A stretch of 64,000 nucleotides of DNA from Streptomyces rugosispiralis (GTDB lineage Bacteria; Actinomycetota; Actinomycetes; Streptomycetales; Streptomycetaceae). Below are positions 23,813 through 33,127 of this stretch, in pieces. The stretch's first letter is position 1. The number at the start of each line of letters is the position of its first letter. The stretch lies in NCBI RefSeq assembly GCF_024505145.1, contig NZ_JANIAA010000001.1, positions 868,001 to 932,000 of the forward strand, read 5' to 3'. The notes beneath the pieces are model-generated. The model saw only the letters and a list, made by a program, of their open reading frames with translations. It searched no databases and was not told where the DNA came from. Both the position numbers and the translations under genes were made by a program.

Positions 23813-24406
23813 ATGGGGACGACCGTGTCCGAGGGGCAGCGCCGGGACGCGCGGAACACACGTCGGCGGCTGCTGGAGGCCGCGGCGGCGCTGTTCGCGG
23901 AGCGGGGCTATGAACGGGCGACGGTCCGGGACATCGCCGATCGCGCGGGGGTCAACCAGGCGCTGCTGTTCCGCTATTTCGGCTCGAAGGGAGCGCTGTT
24001 CGGCGAGGTGATTTCGCACAACGGGGAGGAGCAGCTGCGCACCACCCCACCCGATGAGCTGCTGGAGGCCGCCCTGCGCGGGCTGCTGGGCCACGGCGGC
24101 AGGGAACCGGGCAGCCGCGCGCTGGCCACGCTGCTGCGCTCGGTGGACAGCGGCGACGAGATCGGTACGGCGGTGCGCGCCATCAGCGACGACTACGCGC
24201 GGGTGCTGGCCTCCCTGTCCAGCGCCGACAACCACGAGCTGCGGGCGGATCTGGCGCTGTCCTGGCTGCTCGGCATAGGGATGATGCGGGTGCTGGTGGG
24301 CAAGGAGCCGCTGGCGGACGCGGACCCGGACGAGGTGTGCGCGCTGGTCACGGCCGCGCTCGGCACCCTCCTGGACGGCCTTCCGGCGGCGGACGGCAGG
24401 CGGTAG
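23813..24406 (+). CDS. TetR-family transcriptional regulator
   Basis: A one-domain repressor of about 197 residues. The N-terminal helix-turn-helix is clear (ATVRDIADRAGVNQALLFRYF, residues about 38-58), followed by a variable ligand-binding half. ATG at 23813 sits 7-8 bases from GAGAGGGG; an adjoining GTG at 23810 is possible. It is divergent from the P450-ferredoxin operon across a perfect palindrome, so it most likely represses that operon until an inducer binds. The ligand is unknown. Confidence 0.93.
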   Translation: MGTTVSEGQRRDARNTRRRLLEAAAALFAERGYERATVRDIADRAGVNQALLFRYFGSKGALFGEVISHNGEEQLRTTPPDELLEAALRGLLGHGGREPGSRALATLLRSVDSGDEIGTAVRAISDDYARVLASLSSADNHELRADLALSWLLGIGMMRVLVGKEPLADADPDEVCALVTAALGTLLDGLPAADGRR

Positions 24407-24447
24407 AACGCCATGTCGGAGCGGGCCGTGGCGTTGGAGGCCGGGCG

Positions 24448-27132
24448 CTACTCGCGGAACTCCCCGCGGGGCGTGGTGACCACGCGCCGGGCCCGGGCCG
24501 GGGTGACCACCTCGCGGAAGGCCGGATCGGTGAGCAGGACGACCGGGGCGATGCGGTGCGGGGAGTCGCTGTGCCAGTGCGGCAGGGCGGCCTCGATCAC
24601 GGCCCAGGACTGATCGGTGGCGCCACGGTCGGCCAGCGCCCTGGCCAGGTCCAGAGCCTGCTGGAAGGTGCGGGACTCGGGCAGGGCGGGCGGGGCGAAG
24701 GCGGCGGCCCTGGCCATCCAGGCGGCGGTGTCGGCGCCCTCGGCGGCGGCGCCGCTCGCGGCCACACCGCCCACGCCCACGACACCGTCCACGCCGGCCG
24801 GGAGCCGCGGCAGGATGTCGCCGAGGGCCGAGAGATAGCCACCGGGGGCGCCGGTCCACTCCTCGGCCGCGCAGCGCAGATAGAGCGGGGCGGCCTCGGC
24901 GCGTAACTGCTCCATGCCGATCGCCTCGAGAACCCGCGGGTCCCCGAGGATGCCGGTGCGTATCCAGTGGTGGGCTGCGCTGATGTCGAGGAACGCCCCC
25001 AGGATGATGCCCAGATACGCACCGGCGCCCGAGCCCTTGACCGCGGCCTGCTCGAAGGTGGCCATCGCCTTGCGCACCTCGCCCCGCAGGGCCTGCGCCC
25101 TGCCCTCGGCCACCAGATCCTCGGCGGTCTCGGGACGCCCCATGCGCACCTCATGGGCCACCTGGTCCTCGAAGCCCTTGCGCTCCTCGGCGACCAACTC
25201 GGCGAACGAGGCGTGCCGGTCCCCCAGGGCCGGGTACCAGCTCGCCCAGATGTACGCGGCCCACTCCCCGTCCTCGGACACATCGGCGGGGTCCAGCAGC
25301 CAGTGCTGGGCGTCGCCCTCCTCGGAGACCAGCAGCGCCCGGTCCATGAACGCGGTGTCGTCCCAGTCCTCGCCGTCGCCGCCCCGGATGACGCTCCAGG
25401 TCTCGGGGTCGGCCTCGCGCAGCCAGCCGACGGTCTTGGCCGGGCGCATCCGCCACATGAACGGGCTGATGTTCAGCCAGCCGTCGGAGGCGCCCAGGAA
25501 GGTGCGGTAGCTCGGCGGGAGCCGGGTGCCGAGCCGCTCCTCCAGGGCGAGGACGCTCTCCTCGTCCGCGCCCTCGAACCCCAGCCACCCGGCCGCCCGC
25601 TGCCCGTCGTCGACCTGGCTCAGCTCCTCCTCGTCGGCCACCCGCAGGATGGTCGCGCTGTAATCGGCCAGATAGGACCGCCACTGCTCGACGGTGCGCG
25701 GCGGCGCCGTCATGGACTCCCGGTCCGGGGTGGCCGACACCGCTGTGCCCCGGTACCGGGTGGGCGCCTCGCCCGCCCGCTGGTAGTGGCCGATGAAGCC
25801 CTTCGGCTGGGGGGCGGAGGTGAAGAGGCGGACCTGGGAGAGCTGGATCTGGTCCTCCCCCGCGTTCCGGGTGATCTCCAGGCGGTAGTGGCGGTAGGCC
25901 GTGGTGGCGGCGAAGGTGAATCCCCGGGGCTGATGGCGGTGCGCGAAGCCCTCCTCGACGCGGGAGTCCAGGTCCACCCAGTGCTCCCCGTCGTTCGAGC
26001 CCTTGAGGGTCCAGTCCTTCGGGTCGCGGCCCGGGACGTCGTTGGCCGAGGTCAGGACGTAGTGGCCGACCGCCACCGGCCGCCGCAGGGTGAACTCCAG
26101 CCAGGCGCGGTCGCCATGGCCCAGCCACTTGTGCCATGAGTCGTGCAGCAGATTCTCCGCGACCTCGCCCACCTCGGCGAACTCGCCGTGCGCCCGGACC
26201 TTGGTGACCAGGTCGGTCACCTCGGCCTCCGGACCGGGTTCGGCGGCGAGCAGCGACACCGTGCCCGAGTGCCCCGACGGATCGCCCCAGATCACCCGCT
26301 CGACGGGCGACCCCCCGTCCTCGATCAGCAGGCGCAGCTCCTGACGGGCGCCCGGACCCCCGGCGCCACAGCCCTCCACCGTGTGGAAGCGGTGCATCAC
26401 CTCCTCCAGCGCGCTGTCCCGCAGCGGTGAGCGGCCCTCCAGCACCCCCCGGTACTCGGTGAGCGTGCCGTCGGCCGCCCTGCGGTGCCCGTAGAACTCC
26501 GTCATCGCCGGCGGGAAGCCGATCGACGCCTCCGCGCCGTCCTGCCCGCGCCAGGCGAGCCGGACCGGCAGCGAGCCCTCGCCCCGGTCGAGATGGACCA
26601 GCAGCCGTGGGGCGGGCCGCCATTCGGCGGAGCCCGGGGCGCGCCACTCGGTGCGGTAGGCGCACACCGCCGCCTCGGCGGGCCGCTCCTCCGCCATGAG
26701 GTGCATCCGGGCGCAGATGCGGGACGGCTCGACGGCGATCCGGTACAGCCAGAGCAGCCCGCGCGCCTCGGCGCGCCCCTGGACGCACAGCGTGTTCACG
26801 CCCGCCACCAGCGCCTCACCGGGAACCGCGAAGGCCACCTCCCGGCGGCGGGCACCACCGGGCACGGTGAACCGCGAGATCACCGCATGCCCGTTGACGG
26901 TGATGTCGATGGGCGCCCATCCCAGGGACTCCCCCAGCGGTGAGACCCGCGCGATCAGGGTCAACGTGAGCTGCTCCGGCAGTTCGCCGCCGTCCAGCGC
27001 GAAGTCGAGCTCGACACGTCCGCCCGCGCCGATCGCGAGCCGGTCCCGGTCGGGATGGCACCGGATGTACCGGGCCGTGCCATTGCCGAATCGAGGCGGA
27101 TCGATGGTGAAATCCGCAAAAGTCGCTCGCAA
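24448..27132 (-). CDS. Discoidin-like / SMI1-KNR4 fusion protein, function unknown
   Basis: An 894-residue protein without signal peptide or clear membrane segments. The N-terminal ~300 residues look beta-rich. Residues about 300-440 resemble an F5/8 type C (discoidin-like) fold, with DWTLKGSNDGEHWVDL and YRHYRLEITRNAG. Residues about 510-655 match the SMI1/KNR4 family (ALEERLGTRLPPSYRTFL, GASDGW, then acidic DWDDTAF), often found in toxin-immunity proteins. The last ~240 residues are helical and repeat-like. I chose the TTG start at 27132 because AGGAG lies 7 bases before it; upstream in-frame starts lack this. A TTA codon occurs at 24904-24906. It stands alone, convergent with the TetR gene. 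Confidence 0.85.
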   Translation of the reverse strand: MRATFADFTIDPPRFGNGTARYIRCHPDRDRLAIGAGGRVELDFALDGGELPEQLTLTLIARVSPLGESLGWAPIDITVNGHAVISRFTVPGGARRREVAFAVPGEALVAGVNTLCVQGRAEARGLLWLYRIAVEPSRICARMHLMAEERPAEAAVCAYRTEWRAPGSAEWRPAPRLLVHLDRGEGSLPVRLAWRGQDGAEASIGFPPAMTEFYGHRRAADGTLTEYRGVLEGRSPLRDSALEEVMHRFHTVEGCGAGGPGARQELRLLIEDGGSPVERVIWGDPSGHSGTVSLLAAEPGPEAEVTDLVTKVRAHGEFAEVGEVAENLLHDSWHKWLGHGDRAWLEFTLRRPVAVGHYVLTSANDVPGRDPKDWTLKGSNDGEHWVDLDSRVEEGFAHRHQPRGFTFAATTAYRHYRLEITRNAGEDQIQLSQVRLFTSAPQPKGFIGHYQRAGEAPTRYRGTAVSATPDRESMTAPPRTVEQWRSYLADYSATILRVADEEELSQVDDGQRAAGWLGFEGADEESVLALEERLGTRLPPSYRTFLGASDGWLNISPFMWRMRPAKTVGWLREADPETWSVIRGGDGEDWDDTAFMDRALLVSEEGDAQHWLLDPADVSEDGEWAAYIWASWYPALGDRHASFAELVAEERKGFEDQVAHEVRMGRPETAEDLVAEGRAQALRGEVRKAMATFEQAAVKGSGAGAYLGIILGAFLDISAAHHWIRTGILGDPRVLEAIGMEQLRAEAAPLYLRCAAEEWTGAPGGYLSALGDILPRLPAGVDGVVGVGGVAASGAAAEGADTAAWMARAAAFAPPALPESRTFQQALDLARALADRGATDQSWAVIEAALPHWHSDSPHRIAPVVLLTDPAFREVVTPARARRVVTTPRGEFRE

Positions 27133-27279
27133 CGCTGTGCTCCTGATAGGGCCGTCTGGTCCATTGACATGTCGTCGGGGCATGGGTGCGGGTGGTCTCA
27201 CAACACCCGGATGCTGCCGATGCTAGGGCGGCCGACCGGCACCGTCCGTGATCCGCGACGATCACTAGGGGGATGCGGG

Positions 27280-28626
27280 TCAGCCCCTCCCTCCCCCGCG
27301 CAGCACGGCCCCGAGGACGGCGGGGCGCAGCAGCGCGGTGGGCGCCGCGACCATCGACATCACCTCGTGCAGGGCCTTGCAGACCCCCGGGTCGACGGTG
27401 GCACGCCGGATGACCCGGTCCAGATAGCGGTGCTGGGCCCGCACCCCCACTCCGGTGGGACCGCCCGTGGTGGTGGGGAAGCGCACGTCCTCACTGGAGG
27501 ACAGCATCCACGCGGTGTCCGCGGCGGCCGCGATGCCCTTACGGGCGGTGTGCGCCGTACGGTGGCCGATGCCGCCGTGGCGCTCGGCCGCGGCCCGCAG
27601 GGCGCGGGCGCCGAGCGCGGACACGGTGATGCCCTGGCCGTAGACCGGGTTGAAGGTGCATACGGCGTCACCGATGACGACCAGCCCGCGCGGCGCCCGG
27701 CGCTCGTAGTGCCGCCGCAGACCGGGGCCGGGCCAGAAGCCGCGGACCGCACCGGCGGGCTCGGCCCCGGCCAGCAGCTCGCGCAGGCTCGGGTCGCGCA
27801 GCAGACGCAACTGCCGGTCGAAACCGGCCGCGCCCGGCTCGGCCTGCGCTCCCCGCATACTGCCGACGCTGGCGATCCACCGGCCGTCCTCCACGGGCAG
27901 CACCACGCCGAGCCTGGGCGCGCCGGGGGCCTTGGTCTGCAGATAGAGCGCGTCGAAGCCCGGATCCGCCCCGGCGGGGCGGTGGTACATCCGGCTGACG
28001 TACGACACCCCCGCGTCGACCCGCTCCTCGGGGGTGGGCGGACAGCCCAGCCGGGCCAGCCAGGCGGGGACCGAGGAGGTGCGCCCGGAGGCGTCGACCA
28101 CCATCTCCGCGCGCAGCTCGCGCACCCGGGCGCGGGCGTCACCCCGCGCCCGGACCTGGACGCCCGTCAGCTCGCCCGGGGTGCCGAGGACTCCGACGAC
28201 GTCGGTGTTCTCCAGCCAGCGCACCGAGGGCTCGGCGCGCACCCGGCGCAGCACCGCGTGGTCGAGCAGCGGTCTGGTGCAGGAGAGGAACGCGACCTCG
28301 CTCTCGTACTCCGCGAGCCACCCGGCCGCGCTGAGCCAGCGCACGCCCGACATCGGCACCCGCACCGCGCCGGCGGCCAGCAACTCCTCGCGTGCGCCGG
28401 GCATCAGTTCATCCAGCGCCCGATGCCCGGCCTCCAGCAGCAGATGTGCGTGCCGCGCCTGCGGAACGCCCGAGCGGAACGCGGGCCCCTCGGGATAGCG
28501 GTCACGCTCGACCATGACAATGCGCTCGGCATATCCCCGCAGCGCCCATGCGGCCAGCAGCCCGGCGAGACCTCCGCCGATCACCACCGCGGTCCCTCGC
28601 TCCGTACCTTCCCCCGGCACCCCCAT
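27280..28626 (-). CDS. FAD-dependent oxidoreductase / monooxygenase
   Basis: A 448-residue flavoprotein. It begins with the dinucleotide-binding motif VVIGGGLAGLLAAWAL and has the second FAD motif VVIGDAVCTFNPVYGQGIT, as in the aromatic hydroxylase / geranylgeranyl reductase-like group. ATG at 28626 is chosen because the Rossmann motif starts soon after it. No reductase partner or pathway neighbour is evident. The substrate is unknown; relatives oxidise aromatic or lipid substrates. Confidence 0.87.
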   Translation of the reverse strand: MGVPGEGTERGTAVVIGGGLAGLLAAWALRGYAERIVMVERDRYPEGPAFRSGVPQARHAHLLLEAGHRALDELMPGAREELLAAGAVRVPMSGVRWLSAAGWLAEYESEVAFLSCTRPLLDHAVLRRVRAEPSVRWLENTDVVGVLGTPGELTGVQVRARGDARARVRELRAEMVVDASGRTSSVPAWLARLGCPPTPEERVDAGVSYVSRMYHRPAGADPGFDALYLQTKAPGAPRLGVVLPVEDGRWIASVGSMRGAQAEPGAAGFDRQLRLLRDPSLRELLAGAEPAGAVRGFWPGPGLRRHYERRAPRGLVVIGDAVCTFNPVYGQGITVSALGARALRAAAERHGGIGHRTAHTARKGIAAAADTAWMLSSSEDVRFPTTTGGPTGVGVRAQHRYLDRVIRRATVDPGVCKALHEVMSMVAAPTALLRPAVLGAVLRGGGRG

Positions 28627-28699
28627 GCTACGGAGCGTAGTGCAGAACCATCCGAGCGTCACCACCTCCAAGGGTGGCGAATTCAAGCGCTTCGACGGC

Positions 28700-30649
28700 T
28701 CAGGCGCCTCCGGCCGCCTCGGTGAGGAAGGTGTCGAGCACCCCATCGGCGATGCGCACCGGACCCTCGGGGCGGGTCTCGCCCGGGATGGTGCGGATCT
28801 CCCCGGCCCGCCGCGCGTCGGCCGCCGCCTCGGCGAACCACTGTGCCGCCTGGGCGTCATGGCCGTCGAGACGGGCGCCCAGTGCGTCCAGGGTGCGCTC
28901 GAAGGCGCGCCCCCACAGCGACAGCGCGTCCAGCCAGGGCGCGCAGTCCGCCACGAATCCCGGGTCCGCGACACCGGCTCTGATCCGCTCGGGCGCCGCG
29001 GCGAGCAGCCGGGCGTACGGGCGCAGTTCCCGCAGGGCCGCGCGCTCGTGCCCCGCCTCCCAGGCGGTGTGGAACCGGTCGAGCCGGGCGGCGAGTTCGG
29101 GGGCCTGCGGTTGCCAGGGTTCGGCGCCGAAGGTGGGCGCGAGGTGCTGGGTGTCGAAGAAGGCGAGCAGTGAGCGAACGGTCCCGTCCGTACGGCCCGG
29201 GTGCGCGCCGGGGCCGTCCCCGGCGAGGTAGCGGGCGGCGGCCTCCCAGGTGCGGGTGGCGTCGTAGCCGGTGTCGTTCCAGGCGAAGTCCGCGCCGCCG
29301 AAGAGGGCGACCTTGCTGGCGGCGGCCTGGTTCATCGGATTGAGGACCAGACCGGAGAGCTGCCGGTGCAGCCCGGACTCACGGGCGTCGTAAGGAGCGA
29401 GCAGCAGCCGGCCCTCGGCCTGGCCGTAGTCGTTGACCGGGTAGTTGTCCCAGACGAAGACCTTGCGCCCCCACACGGTGGCGGCCCGCTCCGCGTCGGC
29501 CACGGTGATCCGCGGCGGCACCACATCGGTTCCGGTCCACATCACCTCGACCCGCGAGTCCAGCCGCTCGCGCAGGACACGCTTGTACGGGGTGTCGGTG
29601 ACGTCCCCGTACTCGGTCGGCACCATCTGGAGCGGATTGGTGTCCGCCCGCTCGTCCAGGAAGGTCTTCTGCACCGTGTTGAGCAGGTCGGACTGGGCCT
29701 TGGCGGCGGCCTCCGACGAGGGGTTTCCGTAAACGGCGCGGTCGGATTCGCAGTTCCAGCGGGTGTAGCTGATGTCGTCCAGCGGCATGGAGAAGCTGCG
29801 CACCCCGAGGCCGTGGACCGCGTCCAGCTTGGCCTCCAGCGCGGCGAGGTCGGCGGGGTCGCTGTAGCAGATGGAGTTGCCCGGGGAGACGGCGAAGGTG
29901 AACCGCACATGGTGGTCGGCGGCCTGCCGGACGAGCCGGCCGAGTTCGGCGAGTTTGGCGGCCGGATACGGCTCGCGCCACTTCTCGCGGTGGTACGGGT
30001 CGTCCTTCGGCGCGTAGATGTAGGTGTTCATCTTGACGTCCCCGTAGAACGCCAGTTGGTCCATGCGCTCGGCGTGGGTCCAGGGGCTTCCGTAGAAGCC
30101 CTCGATCACCCCGCGCAGCGGCATCAGCGGATGGTCGGTGACCGAGACGGACGCGATCGTGCGGTGGCCGGACACGAGCTGACGCAGCGTCTGCGCCGCG
30201 TAGTACGTCCCGTCCGAGTCGGCGCCCGCGAGCGCCACCGAGGCGCGTCCGGCGGCGAGCGCGTAGCCCTCGGCGGGCAGTTGGGCGGGCACCCGGCCCC
30301 CGGCGGCCCGAAGCGCCCGCGCGACCCGTGGATCGGCGATCCGGCCGACGGTCACGGTCAGCTTCGGCCCGGGGCCGTCCTGGATCCGCGCGGCCCCCGC
30401 GCGGCGCAGCACGGAGGTGACGAGATCGCGGGTGGGACGGTCCACACCGTCCGATATGACGAGGCGGACGCGGGAGGGGACCTGGATGTCCGCTCCGACG
30501 CGGGACATCTCCTGCGGGCGCGGGGTGACGACCGGCAGCGGCCCGGGGGTGGTGGCGGCCGCGGTGGCGACCGCGCCGGTGGGCAGCAGCAGGGCGAGGA
30601 GGGTGAACAACACCGTGACGGGTGCCAGGGTTCTGAAGCGACTGCGCAT
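28700..30649 (-). CDS. Secreted GH84 beta-N-acetylglucosaminidase
   Basis: A 649-residue secreted hydrolase removing beta-linked N-acetylglucosamine. Residues 1-~32 form a Sec signal peptide (arginines, LFTLLALLLP core, ATA cleavage region). Residues ~40-170 resemble the N-terminal domain of GlcNAc hydrolases. The catalytic domain starts LRGVIEGFYGSPW and has NTYIYAPKDDPYHREKWR. The adjacent aspartates D291-D292 in MPLDDISYT fit the GH84 substrate-assisted acid/base pair. A helical C-terminal part follows. Likely role is breakdown of glycoproteins or hyaluronan-like polymers in the environment. Confidence 0.92.
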   Translation of the reverse strand: MRSRFRTLAPVTVLFTLLALLLPTGAVATAAATTPGPLPVVTPRPQEMSRVGADIQVPSRVRLVISDGVDRPTRDLVTSVLRRAGAARIQDGPGPKLTVTVGRIADPRVARALRAAGGRVPAQLPAEGYALAAGRASVALAGADSDGTYYAAQTLRQLVSGHRTIASVSVTDHPLMPLRGVIEGFYGSPWTHAERMDQLAFYGDVKMNTYIYAPKDDPYHREKWREPYPAAKLAELGRLVRQAADHHVRFTFAVSPGNSICYSDPADLAALEAKLDAVHGLGVRSFSMPLDDISYTRWNCESDRAVYGNPSSEAAAKAQSDLLNTVQKTFLDERADTNPLQMVPTEYGDVTDTPYKRVLRERLDSRVEVMWTGTDVVPPRITVADAERAATVWGRKVFVWDNYPVNDYGQAEGRLLLAPYDARESGLHRQLSGLVLNPMNQAAASKVALFGGADFAWNDTGYDATRTWEAAARYLAGDGPGAHPGRTDGTVRSLLAFFDTQHLAPTFGAEPWQPQAPELAARLDRFHTAWEAGHERAALRELRPYARLLAAAPERIRAGVADPGFVADCAPWLDALSLWGRAFERTLDALGARLDGHDAQAAQWFAEAAADARRAGEIRTIPGETRPEGPVRIADGVLDTFLTEAAGGA

Positions 30650-30809
30650 GGGACATCTCCTCCGTGGCGTTCGGTGGCCTTCGGGGGCGGTGCGGTGCCG
30701 TGCGGTGATGCCGGGGTGGTGCGCGGTGTGCCGTACCCGGAGCGGGCCCGCGGCCGGGCCCGGCCTATCCCTACCCAGCGATGAGCCCGGATGATCGGCG
30801 CGGGAGCGG

Positions 30810-30834
30810 GGCCACCGGCGAACCCGAGGTGGCC
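30810..30834 (-). terminator. Short hairpin after the SRPBCC gene
   Basis: GGCCACC and GGTGGCC pair as a 7-bp stem across 11 bases, just downstream of the SRPBCC stop in its direction of transcription. No U-tract. It may be a weak factor-independent terminator. Confidence 0.4.
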
Positions 30835-30835
30835 G

Positions 30836-31270
30836 TCACCCCCTGAGCAACGCGTCGACCACTCGGCCGAAGAACAGGCGGCCGGACCAGACCGTGGGCG
30901 GGTCGAACAGGCGGGGCAGTCCCCGGAGTCGCACCTCCTCGCGCCATACCACCTCGGATCCGCCGTCCCGGGGGCGCACCTCGATCTCGGCCCATCCGAG
31001 GACCACCGAGCCGCGCTTCTCGAGCCTGCAGCCGCCGGGAGCGTCGCCGGTGGGCGGGTCCCAGCGCACGACCTCCATGGGGTCGTCGAATCCGGCGCGG
31101 CCGACGCCCGTGCGCACCACGACCACGGTGCCCACCCGGGTCGGCCCCGCCGGGCGGACGGTGACGCCGCTCAGCGGCACATGGGCGCCGTGGCGCGGCC
31201 AGTCGGTGAGCCGTCGCCAGGTCTCGTCGACGGGCAGCGGGGAGCGCCGCTCGATGCGGAAGGTGGCCAC
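30836..31270 (-). CDS. SRPBCC-family (polyketide cyclase/START-like) protein
   Basis: A 144-residue protein with the START/Bet v 1-like fold pattern: FRIERRSPLPVDETWRRLTDWPRHGAHVPL at the N-terminus, an alternating strand region, and a long C-terminal helix (FFGRVVDALL). The family binds hydrophobic ligands; few members are true cyclases. No biosynthetic partner lies next to it: the GH84 gene follows on the same strand about 190 bases away and the GH28-like gene is divergent. Function not assignable. Confidence 0.8.
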   Translation of the reverse strand: MATFRIERRSPLPVDETWRRLTDWPRHGAHVPLSGVTVRPAGPTRVGTVVVVRTGVGRAGFDDPMEVVRWDPPTGDAPGGCRLEKRGSVVLGWAEIEVRPRDGGSEVVWREEVRLRGLPRLFDPPTVWSGRLFFGRVVDALLRG

Positions 31271-31493
31271 GGCGGGATCGTAGGCGATCGACGGCCGGGG
31301 AGGCGGTCGTGGCGGCTGAGGCCATTGACAGCTCGGATCTGCCTGTTACCTTCCACAGCAGGAGAGAGATCCTACCTTTCTGGCTCGGCGCAGACCAATA
31401 CCGCCCCGCCAGAGGGATCCTCCCAGCTCAAGCAGGTCCAGACCTTCCAACACGTCGGATCTCCATGGCTCCGCAGGAGAAGGAGAACGAGAG

Positions 31494-33011
31494 ATGAAGA
31501 GACTCGCCGCAGGCGCGGCGCTCGCCCTCGCCGCCGTCTTCGGGTTATCCCAGGTGCCCCAGGCGGCCGCCGCCCCCACACCGGAGACGGCCACCACCGC
31601 GGCACCCGTGTTCAGCGTGATGGACTACGGCGCGAAGGCCGACGGTTCGTCCAATGACTCGGCCGCCATCGAGAAGGCCATCACGGCGGCCAACGGCGCC
31701 GGGGGCGGAATCGTCCGCTTCCCGTCCGGACAGTACAAGTCCAAGAACACCGTCCACCTCAAGAGCGAGGTGACGCTCCAGCTGGACTCCGGGGCCACGA
31801 TCCTCGGGTCGAGCGCGGACACCTATGACAAGCCCGAGTCCAATCCGAACGACGACTACCAGGACTACGGCCACAGTCACTTCCACAACGCGATGTTCTA
31901 CGGCGACAAGCTCACCAACATCGGGTTCACCGGTTCGGGCACCATCGACGGCGCGGGCAACCTCATCACCGGCAACCCCGACTCCGGCGAGGCGGACAAG
32001 ATCATTTCGCTGACCCGCTGCGACGGGCTGACCCTCGACGGGATCACCTTGCGGCGCGGTGGCCACTTCGCGGCCCTCATCAACGGCTGCAAGAACGTGA
32101 CCTCGGACCATCTCACCATCGACACGGCGAGCGACCGCGACGGCTGGAACATCATCAGCACCACCAATGTGACCATCACCCATGCCGACATCGCCGCCAA
32201 CGACGACGCGCTCGTCTTCAAGAGCGACTACGCCCTGGGTGCCAAGCTGTCCAACGGCCATGTGAAGGTGACCGATTCACGGCTCTCCGCGAAGTGCTGC
32301 AACGCCCTGATGTTCGGCTCCGAGACCTGTGGTGACTTCTCGGACTACGACTTCCAGGGCATCACCATCAACGGTGCGGACAAGTCCGGGCTCGGCATGG
32401 TCTCGATGGACGGCGCCAACATCTCCGATGTGCACTATCGCGACATCACCATGACCAATGTGCACTCCCCCATCATGCAGAAGATCGGGACGAGAAAACG
32501 GTGTGGGGGAAATCCGGGAGTCGGCCACATCAGCGACATCACCTACGACAACATCACCGGGACCGGGAACACCCCCTCCTTCAGCCCGACGCTGTGGGGT
32601 GAGTCCGGTGGCAACCACATCAGCGGTGTGACCTTCGACAACGTCAATCTCACCGTGCCCGGCGGCAACGCCACCATGTCCACCGGTGTTCCCAGCAACG
32701 ACTCCGACGACTACAACCCGAAGAGCATCGGCACCCGCCCCGCCTTCGGCTGGTATCTGCACAACGCGGATCACATCACCTTCAAGGACAGCTCGGTGCG
32801 GTTCGCCAAGAACGACGGACGTCCGGCGGTCATCGCCAACTCCGGGAGCGCGCTGCGCTTCGACCACTTCACCGCACAGCGCGGCAGCGACAGCCCGGCG
32901 GACGTCATCGTCCAGAACGTGTCCGGCTACTGCCTCGCCGACAGCGCCAACACCTCCGGCGGAGCGCTGCGGGTGAGTTCCAGCGGATCCGGCGAGAACT
33001 GCTCCTCGTGA
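31494..33011 (+). CDS. Secreted GH28-like right-handed beta-helix glycosidase
   Basis: A 505-residue secreted protein with a Sec signal peptide (residues 1-~27, ending PQAAAA). The body begins FSVMDYGAKADGSSNDSAAI, typical of polygalacturonase/pectate-lyase-fold proteins, followed by many short beta-helix coils. The double aspartate is present in NDDALVFKS, but the usual GH28 NTD, GHG and RIK elements look altered (SDRDGWN, GSETCGD, GTRKRCG). It may act on an unusual polyuronide or rhamnogalacturonan-like polymer. Codon 18 is TTA (31545-31547), suggesting developmental control. A strong GGAG-rich ribosome binding site precedes the ATG. Confidence 0.88.
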   Translation: MKRLAAGAALALAAVFGLSQVPQAAAAPTPETATTAAPVFSVMDYGAKADGSSNDSAAIEKAITAANGAGGGIVRFPSGQYKSKNTVHLKSEVTLQLDSGATILGSSADTYDKPESNPNDDYQDYGHSHFHNAMFYGDKLTNIGFTGSGTIDGAGNLITGNPDSGEADKIISLTRCDGLTLDGITLRRGGHFAALINGCKNVTSDHLTIDTASDRDGWNIISTTNVTITHADIAANDDALVFKSDYALGAKLSNGHVKVTDSRLSAKCCNALMFGSETCGDFSDYDFQGITINGADKSGLGMVSMDGANISDVHYRDITMTNVHSPIMQKIGTRKRCGGNPGVGHISDITYDNITGTGNTPSFSPTLWGESGGNHISGVTFDNVNLTVPGGNATMSTGVPSNDSDDYNPKSIGTRPAFGWYLHNADHITFKDSSVRFAKNDGRPAVIANSGSALRFDHFTAQRGSDSPADVIVQNVSGYCLADSANTSGGALRVSSSGSGENCSS

Positions 33012-33127
33012 CCCACGGCGGCCGGCCCGCGCCCCCGGGTATCCCCCGCCACCGGCGGCGCAGCGTCTGCTCGGCGGGGTTGCCATGGGGGTGTGGGCCG
33101 GCCGTGGGGCGGTCTCGCCGGTGGGCT

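Noticed and set aside
27133..27201. An upstream ATG extension of the discoidin/SMI1 gene
   Set aside because: The TTG at 27132 has AGGAG at ideal distance; the ATG at 27201 has none and adds a low-complexity peptide.
28627..28974. An extension of the FAD oxidoreductase into the GH84 gene
   Set aside because: It would overlap the end of GH84 and places the Rossmann motif over 120 residues from the start, unlike the family.
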